Shown piece by piece: positions 1-8,813 of a stretch of 64,000 nt of DNA. Positions within the stretch are counted from its first letter, which is position 1. Each line of letters begins with the position of its first letter. The position numbers and the translations under genes were made by a program. This DNA is from a virus. Below the pieces are notes generated by a model, which was not told the DNA's origin, made no database searches, and saw only the letters and a list, made by a program, of their open reading frames with translations. Location: positions 1-64,000 of IMG/VR virus record IMGVR_UViG_3300036770_008702; one strand, 5' to 3'.

Positions 1-243
1 CGGACCGCAGGTGCCGGACTGCTGCGCTATGCTTCGGTGCGCGATCCGGCCCATGGCGCGAACTGGGCGGTGCTCGACTGCGCCGCGATCTCCACGCGCA
101 TGCCGACGCGCCAGCAGACCTGGCATTACATGATCCGTCCGACCCAGATCGAAGCCGTTTGCGAAATGCCGCAGATGCGCCTGGTGTTCGCTTACGCGGA
201 CTGGGGATCGGTCGATCCTCGCATTCCACCCCAGCTGGCCTGA
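1..243 (+). CDS. RES-domain protein, 3' end only
   Basis: The window opens inside this gene. The visible 80 codons read GLLRYASVRD near the start and end with RLVFAYADWG plus a short tail, the typical C-terminal part of RES domains. RES proteins are usually toxins that degrade NAD+ and are paired with an upstream Xre-type antitoxin. If that holds here, the antitoxin lies off the left edge, because the gene runs rightward. The next gene faces the other way. The N-terminal catalytic residues are not visible, so activity cannot be judged. The family call is from motif recognition only. Confidence 0.6.
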   Translation, partial: RTAGAGLLRYASVRDPAHGANWAVLDCAAISTRMPTRQQTWHYMIRPTQIEAVCEMPQMRLVFAYADWGSVDPRIPPQLA

Positions 244-433
244 CCGCCACCACGCCCGGGCCCATACCGGACCAATTCAGTCCTGTTCACCACCGATCAA
301 CGGTCGTTGGTCGGTGGTGAACAGGGGCCAAATATCAGACGGAGGGATGTACTGCGTAGGCCGAGGCACGGTGCGGCCGAGTTGAATGTCGGTCGACGTG
401 CTCGGTTCGCCGGCTACGATGTGGAATGCCTCC

Positions 434-655
434 TCAGTAGCGGCCCACTCCAACGCTGATGCCGGGTCGCTGCGCCCTTTCCAGTACGATGGGGGAGAAG
501 GTCTCGCGCTTGGCCGCTTGGCGATTGCCGACCATCTCGAACCAAGTGCACCAGACGGCATCCTCGTTGGTAATGGCTCTTTGGCCGACCTGCTCGACTG
601 TCATCAACGGCCCGCCTGATTTGAGGCGGACAAGGTCACCAGGATTGAACTCCAT
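434..655 (-). CDS. DUF2158 family small protein
   Basis: A 73-residue protein beginning MEFNPGDLVRLKSGGPLMTV and continuing to CTWFE and an ETFSP segment. That pattern (GDxVxLKSGGPxMTV, CxWF, ETF) is the DUF2158/YodC signature. The ATG at 655 has GGAG seven bases upstream. Members are small proteins of unknown function, often found near mobile DNA. It lies just past the 3' end of the prophage A terminase and is transcribed in the same direction, where portal and capsid genes would be expected. Confidence 0.75.
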   Translation of the reverse strand: MEFNPGDLVRLKSGGPLMTVEQVGQRAITNEDAVWCTWFEMVGNRQAAKRETFSPIVLERAQRPGISVGVGRY

Positions 656-729
656 ATGGCACTCCGGTCAGTTGGCGATCGATCCAATATACGCGTTAGC
701 AGCGAGTCGCCATTGGAGATCCTTTGGCT

Positions 730-2652
730 TCAGAACCAGCTATCTCGCTCTCGGTTGATCCACCGCGGTCGGTAGGGAATGTATGGGGTCTGCGCCTCCT
801 GCCGAGCGGGCTGTGTTGGCTGCGCAGGTGATGCGACAGCGGCCGCAGATGCGGTGGGCGGCAGCGGTGGCACCGACGCCATCCCATCCGCCATCCGATC
901 CCACCGCCCGTCGCCCCAGCCGTCCATCCCCATGGCCGCCGTTGCCGCCCTGGCATAGACGCGACAGTCGAGCGCCTCATTCCGCTCCCGCGTTTTGACC
1001 CACTCCATCTTGCGGAACCCGTTGCGCCCGGCACGGATCACCAATTGCTCAGCGGTCAGCTGCTTGCAGAACTCCTCCCCCGCGGCGTGGCTGGGCAGAT
1101 GCACGTAGCCCGCGGGATAGTCCTCGCCTGATTCCTCCGTCGGCCGGTCCAGCTTCAGCCAGCCATAGGTCTCCCCTTTGAGATAGCTGGACCCGACCGG
1201 CCACACCTTGAGGCCACCTAACCTGGTGCCGTTGCGCCGCACCTCGGTCTTCGATGCCAAGCCCACCGCTTGGCGCAGGGCGTCCTGACCCTTCACGGCG
1301 ATGACACGCGTGGACCCGGCGCGACGCACAAAGGCGTAGACCTCGGCGGTGGTCATGCCATCGCCGCTGTCCACGGCGGTCATCGAGATCCCCAGTTGCT
1401 GGCCGCTATCGTGGCGCCACGTTTCGTTGAGCAAGGCGCGCAGCTCGTCCCAGACAGCGCGATGGAAAGGGTTGCCTGGAATGACCCGATGATCCACCAA
1501 CCAGGACTGCTTGCCATACCCCCAGGCCCAGATCGATGCCTCGACGCGATCGCGCTGAACGTCGACGCCGGCGGTCAGGAACAGCCCGCCCTGCGGCACC
1601 GTGCCTGGCGCCCACGTCTCCCGGCGATCATATAGACGCTGCCAGTCGGGCGCCTCGCCCGGCTCCTGCCACGTCTCGCCCAGCACTGTGTTCTTGAATG
1701 TCTTGATGGCGCGACCATCGCCCTGGGCCGCCTCCCAGTCCCGCGCGATCTGCTCCCAGGAGAGCCAGCCGATGGGTGAATAGAGCGCGGAGATGTGGAA
1801 GCCCACCGCATGGGGATCGGAGGCTTCCGCCGTCGCCCGCCAGGTGCCGGCGGCGAGCATGGCGGTCTTGTGGTGCTCCAGGATGGGGTGGTCGCAACCT
1901 TCGCAGTGATAGGCCACCGTATGGGGCGCCCCCCATTCCCACCTGAGCCGATCAAAGCGCAACCACTGCTCATGGCCACACTCCGGACACGGCAGGAAGT
2001 AGCGTCGCTGGTCCGTGGCTTCGAACTCGCGTTCGATGCGCGATGCCCCGGCGATGGTCGGCGTCGAGACGAGGTACACCTTGCGCCGCCAGCCAAAGGT
2101 GCGGGCCCGGGCCTCGGCCAGCGCAATGGGATCACCTTCGCCGTCGACATCGCCAGGATAGGCATCGACCTCGTCGAGGAACAGGAACCGCGCCGTCATC
2201 GAGCGCAAGCCCACTGCCGAGTTGGCCCCGGTCAGCACCAGGATGCCGCCCGGGAACTCCTTCGAGAGCTGGGTGTTGCCGCTGTCGCGGGCCCGGGCCG
2301 GCGCCACCCGCTCGCGCAGTGCCGGCGTCTCCTCCAGCAGGGGATCGATCCTCTGGCGGCTAAAGCGCTTGGCCAGTTCCACGGTCGGCTGCACCGCCAG
2401 CACCGGAGCCGGCACGTGGTGCATGATGTAGCCGAGCCAGCAGTTGCCGCCTTCCGTGGCGCCGACCTGAGCCCCCTTCATGAACACGACCCGGCGGGCA
2501 GGATGCACGGCCGACAGCGTGTCCATGATCTCGCGCAGATAGGGCGTGCGGCTGGTGCGCCAGGGTCCAGGCTCCGACGAGGCGCGGGTGCCGAGCACGC
2601 GGTGCTGGTCGGCCCATTGGCTGACGGTGAGTTGGGGCGGCGGGCGCAGCAT
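730..2652 (-). CDS. phage terminase large subunit, GpA family (prophage A copy)
   Basis: The packaging motor ATPase and nuclease of lambda-type phages. The protein is 640 residues from the ATG at 2652 (MLRPPPQLTVSQWADQHR); an in-frame upstream start at 2697 also exists but only adds a poorly conserved leader. FMKGAQVGATEG near residue 70 is the ATPase Walker-like loop, FLFLDEVDAYPGD near 160 is the acidic Walker B segment, and CPECGHEQW plus CEGCDH form a zinc-binding pair of CxxC motifs. It closely resembles the second copy at 60969-62900, with near-identical N-terminal halves and a diverged C-terminus. It lies downstream of terS, but no portal, gpW or capsid gene follows, unlike in prophage B. 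Confidence 0.92.
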   Translation of the reverse strand: MLRPPPQLTVSQWADQHRVLGTRASSEPGPWRTSRTPYLREIMDTLSAVHPARRVVFMKGAQVGATEGGNCWLGYIMHHVPAPVLAVQPTVELAKRFSRQRIDPLLEETPALRERVAPARARDSGNTQLSKEFPGGILVLTGANSAVGLRSMTARFLFLDEVDAYPGDVDGEGDPIALAEARARTFGWRRKVYLVSTPTIAGASRIEREFEATDQRRYFLPCPECGHEQWLRFDRLRWEWGAPHTVAYHCEGCDHPILEHHKTAMLAAGTWRATAEASDPHAVGFHISALYSPIGWLSWEQIARDWEAAQGDGRAIKTFKNTVLGETWQEPGEAPDWQRLYDRRETWAPGTVPQGGLFLTAGVDVQRDRVEASIWAWGYGKQSWLVDHRVIPGNPFHRAVWDELRALLNETWRHDSGQQLGISMTAVDSGDGMTTAEVYAFVRRAGSTRVIAVKGQDALRQAVGLASKTEVRRNGTRLGGLKVWPVGSSYLKGETYGWLKLDRPTEESGEDYPAGYVHLPSHAAGEEFCKQLTAEQLVIRAGRNGFRKMEWVKTRERNEALDCRVYARAATAAMGMDGWGDGRWDRMADGMASVPPLPPTASAAAVASPAQPTQPARQEAQTPYIPYRPRWINRERDSWF

Positions 2653-2677
2653 GGCGCCGGCACGGCGATGGACATGG

Positions 2678-3211
2678 CTAGCGGTCCGCCCCGCCATGTC
2701 CGAGGTCTGGAGGATCGAAGCGATCGGCCGCCTCCATCAGCATAGTGGTGACGTGCTGCTGCAGGACGGACTGCATCAGGTGGGGATCGACACCGAGTTC
2801 GGCGGCGATCTGGCCGGAGACGCGGCTGGGCCAGTTCAGCAGGGCATCGCGCATGGCGCCGGCGATCTCATCGATCGCGGCGTTGGCGGCCGCGGTGTCC
2901 AGTAGCCGGCCCTTCTCCTCGTCGAGCGCCAGACGGCGGGCCTCGACCTTCAGCGCCAGTTCGGCAACCTTGAGCCGCGCGAAGGGGGTGGCGTCAGACG
3001 ACATTGCCGCCCCTGATCCGGCAGCGCCCTGCGCCAACGGGGAGCGGGCCGGATCGGCGGTCTCGACCATGCGGCGGCGGGTCTTCTCGACATCCCACTG
3101 GCCGTCGGGCTCACGGACGATCCGGCCCTTGGCCTCGGCCTTGCGCAGGGCGGTCTCGGTGACGCCGATGCGGCGTGCGGCTTCACGGGTGGAGGGGGTC
3201 AGCTCTGGCAT
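2678..3211 (-). CDS. terminase small subunit-like HTH protein (prophage A copy)
   Basis: A 177-residue protein starting MPELTPSTREAARRIGVTE; the first 25 residues form a helix-turn-helix, as expected for a subunit that recognises the packaging site. The ATG at 3211 is chosen because it matches the start of the second copy, where a strong GGAGG precedes the equivalent ATG. The C-terminal half (about residues 85-165) is helical and aligns with the second copy. The 3' end overlaps the start region of terL, so the two are translated together. The small-subunit role is inferred from its place before terL and the N-terminal HTH. Similar proteins are also annotated simply as elements of external origin. 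Confidence 0.75.
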   Translation of the reverse strand: MPELTPSTREAARRIGVTETALRKAEAKGRIVREPDGQWDVEKTRRRMVETADPARSPLAQGAAGSGAAMSSDATPFARLKVAELALKVEARRLALDEEKGRLLDTAAANAAIDEIAGAMRDALLNWPSRVSGQIAAELGVDPHLMQSVLQQHVTTMLMEAADRFDPPDLGHGGADR

Positions 3212-3285
3212 TCCCGTCCCCATCATCCGCGTCAGGCGGCAAGACCACGCTCATCATGTGATCGAGCGTGGGCGGTGATCGCAAT

Positions 3286-3356
3286 CATTCTGCGCTCAAT
3301 CTGACTTGGCTATGCCGCGCCCCAGCGCGAAGTGTCCATCACGCGCAGGGGACCAG
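3286..3356. promoter_or_regulatory. conserved non-coding block next to terS, copy 1
   Basis: This 71-bp stretch between the divergent terS and the small gene at 3382 matches 63495-63565 with only three mismatches. The flanking coding sequence is visibly less conserved at the DNA level. It sits where a lambda-type packaging (cos) site or a divergent promoter would be expected. No single function can be proved from the sequence. Confidence 0.5.
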
Positions 3357-3381
3357 CACCCGCCAGACAGGAGCAGCACAG

Positions 3382-3750
3382 ATGGCCAACACCAGCATCC
3401 CGCAGACAGAAAACCGCGAACACGGCTTCTTCGGGACCATTTCCCACCATGCCGACCCCGAGCGCGCCTGGGACATTGCCCTGGCCTTCATCGCCGGGAT
3501 CACTGGCTGCAGCCCTGACGCCACGCGCGCCTTCCTCGATAGCCGCCACGGCCGGCACTTCGCCGACGAGGTCAGCAACCACCTGGTGGCGGGCCAGGGA
3601 CTGGCCAGCGCGATAAACGCCGCCACGACCACCTGGATGGGCTGGCGGATCAGCGCCCGCACCGCCCACGAAACCGGCATCCCGCGCGGGCTCCCCTACC
3701 TGACCGGCTACGTCCTGCACGTCGAGATCGAGACCGACACCACCGAGTGA
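3382..3750 (+). CDS. conserved phage-associated protein of unknown function (copy 1)
   Basis: A 122-residue protein, MANTSIPQTENREHGFFGTI onward. The ATG at 3382 follows AGGAG at good spacing. It has no domain I can name. The region around residues 35-100 (ERAWDIALAFIAG, then FLDSRHGRHFADEV, then WMGWRISARTAHE) looks globular and mixed helical. A second copy lies at 63591-63959 with roughly nine in ten residues identical, again divergent from a terS gene, so it is a stable member of this phage family. It may be cotranscribed with the DUF3489 gene 100 bp downstream. Confidence 0.75.
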   Translation: MANTSIPQTENREHGFFGTISHHADPERAWDIALAFIAGITGCSPDATRAFLDSRHGRHFADEVSNHLVAGQGLASAINAATTTWMGWRISARTAHETGIPRGLPYLTGYVLHVEIETDTTE

Positions 3751-3850
3751 CGCAGCACCCTCCGCCGCCGCCCCGCCCGGGTTCCAACCGGCGGGGCTCC
3801 AAGCAGTAGCAGGCGCCCGATGGTCGGGAGCCGCCACCCGGAGCACGCAG

Positions 3851-4651
3851 ATGAGCCCCTCCCCCGCCGCCACCATCGTCCTGACCCGCGCCGCAGAGCG
3901 CGCGGACCGCCGCCTCGAATTCCACCGCAAGCTGCCGACCGGTGGCCGCCACAAGATGATCGACGCCCTGCTGCGCGAGGGCCTGATCGCCGAGACCCAG
4001 GGCGACTACCGCCTCGGCGACGGCGCCCTGCTGATCGAGGACTCCGCCACCGGCCTGATGCTGACCACGCTGGCCCTGACCGACGCCGGCTTCCGCGCCC
4101 TCAACATGGACCCGCCGGGCCACGAGGCCGACGCCGAAACTTCCGCCACGGACTCGCCCACGGCGCCCGACACGGCGGCGGTGCAAGCGGAGGCCCTGGC
4201 GGTCGCCGACGCCCTGGAAGCCGCCCAGGGCGCGCCCGTGCCCACGCCGCGCGCCAGCCTGCGCGACGCTGCCGCGACGGTGCTGGCCGCCTGGATGGAT
4301 GATGCCAACCGCGAGACCGACATCATCGCCGCGCTCGAAGCTCCGATGGATGCCCTGCGCGCCGCCCTGGCCACCAAGCCGGGCCGCCCGGCCCGCGAGC
4401 CCGGCGCACCGCGCAAGCCGCGCGAGGGCACCAAGCAGGAGGCAGTGCTCACCATGCTCCGCCGCGCCGAGGGGGCGACGGTGGCGCAGATTGCCGAGGC
4501 GACGGGTTGGGCCAGCCACACCGTGCGCGGCTTCCTGGCGGGCCTGAAGAAGAAGGGCATCCAGGTCACCGCGCTGGAGCGCGTCCGCGTAGTCGGAACT
4601 GGCAAGGACGGCGCGAAGGGGTCTTACACGGTCTACCAAGTCGGTACCTGA
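3851..4651 (+). CDS. DUF3489 domain protein
   Basis: 266 residues. The C-terminal part from about residue 190 (KPREGTKQEAVLTMLRR, then EGATVAQIAEATGW, then HTVRGFLAGLKKKG) is the DUF3489 domain, a winged-helix-like fold known from phages and mobile elements of alphaproteobacteria. The middle (about residues 95-180) is rich in Ala, Asp and Pro and probably flexible. The N-terminal part has a short region with basic and acidic patches. It is likely a DNA-binding regulator, inferred from the HTH pattern. It follows the small gene at 3382 on the same strand. Confidence 0.8.
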   Translation: MSPSPAATIVLTRAAERADRRLEFHRKLPTGGRHKMIDALLREGLIAETQGDYRLGDGALLIEDSATGLMLTTLALTDAGFRALNMDPPGHEADAETSATDSPTAPDTAAVQAEALAVADALEAAQGAPVPTPRASLRDAAATVLAAWMDDANRETDIIAALEAPMDALRAALATKPGRPAREPGAPRKPREGTKQEAVLTMLRRAEGATVAQIAEATGWASHTVRGFLAGLKKKGIQVTALERVRVVGTGKDGAKGSYTVYQVGT

Positions 4652-4780
4652 CTCAACTGGTGTCGCTATATGCCATCGCTCCTCCCGCTTTGGGGCGATG
4701 GCACAGGCGGGATCGATTTGGTTTCAAGGCACGTAGTCCGAAGGTCGAAATTGAAACGCACCGCCAAGAAGTGCATAATC

Positions 4781-5038
4781 TCAATTGCCGATTCGCTTGG
4801 TCGCGTTTGCGCCAACAATGAGATCGAAAATATCGCCTGCAGCTGCGAATGACGCGGCCTTGGCGAGAATCTCAAAATGGTTTGTTCCGTTGTGGTGCTG
4901 CGCCTTGATGATGAAGTAGCCCTCGCCGCCACCAAGGTTGTCGTCTTCAATGTGCTCATCGTAGGTCTGGCGATCGATCGGTGACACGTAGAGCACCGCT
5001 CCACCCCCGATTTCTGCCCTAAGGACCATGTCTTCCAT
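4781..5038 (-). CDS. small protein of unknown function, divergent partner
   Basis: 85 residues, MEDMVLRAEIGGGAVLYVSP onward, with acidic and Gly-rich stretches and a final AAAGDIFDLIVGANATKRIG segment. I do not recognise a family. Codon use is less GC-biased than the neighbouring phage genes. Its start codon region overlaps that of the rightward gene at 5037, so the two must share one short control region or be expressed exclusively. It could belong to a two-gene accessory unit carried by prophage A. Confidence 0.55.
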   Translation of the reverse strand: MEDMVLRAEIGGGAVLYVSPIDRQTYDEHIEDDNLGGGEGYFIIKAQHHNGTNHFEILAKAASFAAAGDIFDLIVGANATKRIGN

Positions 5039-5783
5039 GAGCGATACCCCCCACTTCGGATTCTATAAGCATCCCAGGTTCTCGGCAAACCACGTGGCTG
5101 AATACCTTTGCACGCTAGATGCAGGTCAGCGAGAGGCGGTCATTCGTAAGGCAAAATTCCCGCGGAAGAGCGCTGTGGTAGCCTATCAGCAGGTCACACC
5201 AGTATTTCGCAGATTTATGACGGGAAACACTAGCGATCTAAGCTTTTTCGACGAGCCCATTCAACGACTGGAGGCGAAGGCCCGACGCGAGGTGGGATAC
5301 CCTCGCGACGAGGCGCTGCGTTGCATTGCGGCAATCGAGGCATTCAAGATTGCTTTTGCGAAAGTGGATCTTGGGAATGCTGAGTTTGTGCCCGGTCCCC
5401 GTGATGTTACCTTCAAGGTCGAAGGCGTCTCGATCAATGTGCGCTTAGACCCTCCAATAATTGAGCGTACCGCTGACGGGAGCAACTTCTCGGGCGGATG
5501 CGTAATGCTCCTTTCGAGCTCCCCAGAGGCGCGAAGGAATATAGAAAGCCGGCGTAAAAATGTGGCTGCTATAGCTCACTGGGCACTTGAGAAGATTGAT
5601 TCCAACCAGGAGCCGGCTGCAAAGCTTTGCCTTTCGTTTGATGCCTTTGGAGGCAAGATCATAAGTGCACCTCAAGCGGTTGAGCGGCTTCGAAAGCGCG
5701 TTGCAGCCGCTTGTCGTGAAGCAGGCGACAGCTGGCATCGTGTTGAACCTCCGGCCGGGTATGACGGTCCCGCTTGGCGATAG
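5037..5783 (+). CDS. protein of unknown function, divergent partner
   Basis: About 248 residues, starting MSDTPHFGFYKHPRFSANHV (an ATG nine bases upstream at 5028 is also possible). I do not recognise the family. Visible features are a basic first third, a beta-rich middle (FVPGPRDVTFKVEGVSINVRL) and a C-terminal helix-rich part (APQAVERLRKRVAAACREAG). It has no membrane segment or signal peptide. Its GC content is lower than that of the methyltransferase genes to the right. It is convergent with the ParB-methyltransferase at 5788, with only a few bases between stops. Together with the small gene at 4781 it looks like inserted cargo. Confidence 0.65.
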   Translation: MSDTPHFGFYKHPRFSANHVAEYLCTLDAGQREAVIRKAKFPRKSAVVAYQQVTPVFRRFMTGNTSDLSFFDEPIQRLEAKARREVGYPRDEALRCIAAIEAFKIAFAKVDLGNAEFVPGPRDVTFKVEGVSINVRLDPPIIERTADGSNFSGGCVMLLSSSPEARRNIESRRKNVAAIAHWALEKIDSNQEPAAKLCLSFDAFGGKIISAPQAVERLRKRVAAACREAGDSWHRVEPPAGYDGPAWR

Positions 5784-5787
5784 AGAG

Positions 5788-6999
5788 TTAGGCAGACCGA
5801 TCGCCGTTTTGGGACCGCACCGGCGTCTGGCCCGCTGCCGCCTCCCAACGCCGCACGATCACGTCGACATAGCCAGGGTCGATCTCAAGCAGCACTGCCT
5901 GCCGTCCCGTCCGTTCGGCTGCGATCATGGTCGTGCCGGACCCGCCGAACGGATCCAGCACCGTGCCCTGCTGTTTGCTGCTGTTGCGGATGGCGCGCTC
6001 CACCAGCGCCACCGGCTTCATCGTCGGATGCAGGTCGTTGCGCGCCGGCTTGTCGAAATGCCAGACGTTCCCCTGGTCGCGCGCGCCGCACCAGTAGTGC
6101 TGGCCACCGGCCTTCCAGCCGTAGAGCATCGCCTCGAACTGCTGGTGGTAGTCGGCACGTCCGAGCGCGAAGGTGTTCTTGGCCCAGATGATGGTGCTGG
6201 ACCACTTGCCGCCCGCCTCTTGCCAGGCCCGATGCAGGGTCGGCCATTCCGACGATGACATGCAGACGTAGCATGCGCCGATGGTCAGCTGCAGAAGGTT
6301 GGTCAGCGCAGGGGACAGGAAGTCGAGAAAGCCGCTGCCGAGGGCATCATTTGCAATCGTCATCTTTGCTGCCGTGCCTCCTTGATAGCCGACGTTGTAG
6401 GGCGGGTCGGTGAACGCCATGTCGGCAAACCGTCCCGGCCCGAGCGCGCGCTGAACGTCCACCAGCTTCGTGGCGTCGCCGCACAGCACCCGGTGCTGGC
6501 CGCAAATCCACAGGTCCCCCGGTCGGGTTACGGGCACGGAAGGCAGCGGCGGCACCTCGTCCAGCGATGCATCGCCATCACCGTGGATGGTGGCGAGCAA
6601 GTCGTCGATCTCGCGGCTGGAGAAGCCCATAACGTCCAGGTCGACCACGCCCTCGTCGCGGACCCGTGCCAGTTCCGCGGCGAGCAGCGCCTCGTCCCAG
6701 CCTGAGTTGAGCGCGATCTGGTTGTCGGCCAGCCGCAACGCGCGGGCCTGTGCCTCGGACAGATGCGCGAGCCGGATCGCTGGCACCGCCGTCAGACCCA
6801 GACGCTTAGCTGCCAGTACGCGGCCATGCCCCGCCACCAGCACGCCGGCCGCATCGACCAGCACCGGGTTCACGAAGCCGAACTCAGCAATGGAGGCCGC
6901 GATCTGCCCAACCTGCGCGTCCGAGTGGGTGCGGGCGTTGGCAGCGTAGGGGATCAGCGACTCCACCGGCATCGCCACCACGGCGAGATCAGCCTGCAT
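5788..6999 (-). CDS. ParB-like domain fused to adenine-type DNA methyltransferase
   Basis: 403 residues. The N-terminal 90 or so form a ParB/Spo0J-type nuclease-like domain (VESLIPYAANARTHSDAQV, then GHGRVLAAKRLG). A DNA methyltransferase follows, with motif IV TDPPYNVGYQGG near residue 195 and the SAM-binding motif DPFGGSGTTM near residue 365. The order IV before I marks the beta class, usually N6-adenine or N4-cytosine; DPPY favours adenine. Such fusions are common in phages and probably protect phage DNA from host restriction. Its start overlaps the 3' end of the next upstream methyltransferase by about 11 bp, so the two form one operon. Confidence 0.88.
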   Translation of the reverse strand: MQADLAVVAMPVESLIPYAANARTHSDAQVGQIAASIAEFGFVNPVLVDAAGVLVAGHGRVLAAKRLGLTAVPAIRLAHLSEAQARALRLADNQIALNSGWDEALLAAELARVRDEGVVDLDVMGFSSREIDDLLATIHGDGDASLDEVPPLPSVPVTRPGDLWICGQHRVLCGDATKLVDVQRALGPGRFADMAFTDPPYNVGYQGGTAAKMTIANDALGSGFLDFLSPALTNLLQLTIGACYVCMSSSEWPTLHRAWQEAGGKWSSTIIWAKNTFALGRADYHQQFEAMLYGWKAGGQHYWCGARDQGNVWHFDKPARNDLHPTMKPVALVERAIRNSSKQQGTVLDPFGGSGTTMIAAERTGRQAVLLEIDPGYVDVIVRRWEAAAGQTPVRSQNGDRSA

Positions 7000-8470
7000 C
7001 GGCGGCCTCCATCACCTTGGTGCGTTCCGCGGCCACCGTGTCATAGTCCCGCCCGTCGCTGTCGAGCGTCACCGCCAGGTCGGGATGGTTCTGCCGCCAG
7101 CGCGCGATCGCCAGGTCAACATATGCTGGCGCCAGCTCGATCGCCCGCACCCGTCGTTCGGTCCTCTGTCCCGCCAGCAGCGTCGTGCCCGACCCGGCAA
7201 AGGGCTCGAACACCAGGTCGCGCTCGGCGGAATACGTCTCCATCAGGAACGCGGGGAGTTTCACCGGGAACACCGCCGGGTGCTCGGTCTCGATGCCGCG
7301 CTCCTTGTGCCGGCTGATCCGCACCACGTTGTCGGGGATCCGGAAATCCTGGATTGGCCGGCCCAGGTGCGAGTTGCCGCTCATGCTGCCGTCGGGACGG
7401 CGCAGCCCGGACATCAGCAGCGGGTCGCCGGCCCACTTGCAGGGCACGACCTTGTTGGCCTGGCGCGGCTGGCGGTTGAAGTGGAAGACGAACTCGAAGC
7501 TCGGCGCCAACCGCCCATTCCAGTCGCCGGGCAGGCCGGGACCCTGGTCCCACACATACCAGCCGAACCGGCGCCATCCGGTCGTTCGCATCCATTCGAC
7601 CCAGCCCTGCCAGTAGGGATGCCATTCGCTCTCCCGGTGCGTCATGCCGAGGTTCACCAGCACCTGCCCGTCCTCGGCCAGCGCATCACCTGCGTGCTGG
7701 AAGACACCCTGCATGAGGTTGTCCCAGTCGCCGATGCCGCCGGTCGTGTAGTTGCGCTGGCTGCCATACGGCGGCGAGGTGAACAGCAGCGCCGCGCGCT
7801 CACCGGACATGACACGAGCGACGGCCGCCCCATCGGTGCTGTCACCGCAGAGCAGCCGGTGCTCGCCAAGGAGCCAAAGATCGCCGGGGCGAGTGACGGC
7901 GGCGCGCGGCGGGTCGGCCGCCGCATCTGCGGGGTCTTCGTCCCCGTCATCGCCATCCGCGCCCGCAGGTTCGGCGTGACCATCGACGTTGGCGCCGTCC
8001 TGCTCGTCCCGCGCATCGCCATCGGTGACGGCCTCGTCCGCGGCGGCCAGGATCGCGCCGATCTCCTCCTGGGAGAACCCGATGGCCAGCAGGTCAATCT
8101 CGCCCGCCTGCTGCAGCCCGGCCAGTGCGTCGCGCAGCAGCGCCTGGTCCCAGGTCGCGTTTTCGGCGATGCGGTTGTCGGCGAGCCGAAGTGCCTCTTT
8201 CTGCGCCGGCGACAGGTGCTTCAGCGCGATCACCGGCACCTTGGTGACGCCCAGCGCCAGTGCTGCCTCGAGTCGTCCGTGTCCCGCGATCAACACGCTG
8301 TCCTCGTCCACCAGCAGCGGGTTGGTGAACCCAAACGCCAGCATGCTGGCCTTGATCTGCTCCAGCTGCTCGGCGGAATGGATCCGCGCATTGCCGGCAT
8401 GGGGACGCAGGTCGGCCGCCGGGCGCAGCACGATCTGCGCGGCCATCCAAGGGAGGGTCATCGGCACCAT
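6989..8470 (-). CDS. ParB-like domain fused to SPPY-type DNA methyltransferase
   Basis: 493 residues with the same design as its downstream neighbour. The ParB-like domain comes first (LRPHAGNARIHSAEQLEQIK, then IAGHGRLEAALALG). An acidic Gly/Asp-rich linker lies around residues 150-185, then a methyltransferase with TSPPYGSQRNYTTGG near 235 and FEPFAGSGTTLLAG near 440. TSPPY motifs are typical of N4-cytosine enzymes, so the pair may modify different bases. The start could be at 8470 or at one of two Met codons just inside. A 343-bp stretch without a gene lies upstream. Confidence 0.87.
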   Translation of the reverse strand: MVPMTLPWMAAQIVLRPAADLRPHAGNARIHSAEQLEQIKASMLAFGFTNPLLVDEDSVLIAGHGRLEAALALGVTKVPVIALKHLSPAQKEALRLADNRIAENATWDQALLRDALAGLQQAGEIDLLAIGFSQEEIGAILAAADEAVTDGDARDEQDGANVDGHAEPAGADGDDGDEDPADAAADPPRAAVTRPGDLWLLGEHRLLCGDSTDGAAVARVMSGERAALLFTSPPYGSQRNYTTGGIGDWDNLMQGVFQHAGDALAEDGQVLVNLGMTHRESEWHPYWQGWVEWMRTTGWRRFGWYVWDQGPGLPGDWNGRLAPSFEFVFHFNRQPRQANKVVPCKWAGDPLLMSGLRRPDGSMSGNSHLGRPIQDFRIPDNVVRISRHKERGIETEHPAVFPVKLPAFLMETYSAERDLVFEPFAGSGTTLLAGQRTERRVRAIELAPAYVDLAIARWRQNHPDLAVTLDSDGRDYDTVAAERTKVMEAADAG

Positions 8471-8813
8471 CCGGCATGTGAGGGGAGTGCGAACCAGGGT
8501 CGCAGCGCTGCGGCGTGCGAACCTCAGTGGCGAGGGTAGGCAATTTTTGGCGGAATACCGCGGTCAGCCGCCCGTAGCTGCGAACCGCGAACCAGATTTC
8601 AGAACTGACAGTAGCGACCTACCGCGCATCGTCCCCCCGCATGGGATTGTCCCAGGAAGGAACCATGGCTTCGAAACGAGTGGCTCAGGAGCCGCAGTGG
8701 CTAGGGGGAGACGGCGGAGGCACTTATCGAGCCACCCTCAATGTAGCCCAAGCAAATCTCGTTGCGCAACACGACATTTCTACGCAGGTTTTCGCACGTC
8801 TTCGCGTGTTGGG
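8471..8813. other. non-coding gap with a 10-bp periodic motif at its edge
   Basis: No convincing gene. At 8781-8810 the sequence repeats a TTCGCA-like core every 10 bp (TACGCAGGTT, TTCGCACGTC, TTCGCGTGTT). A 15-base part, CGCAGGTTTTCGCAC at 8783-8797, recurs with one change at 14734-14748, upstream of the DUF2924/recombinase cassette. Sites one helical turn apart suggest a protein-binding array, possibly at the 5' side of the methyltransferase operon. Confidence 0.4.
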
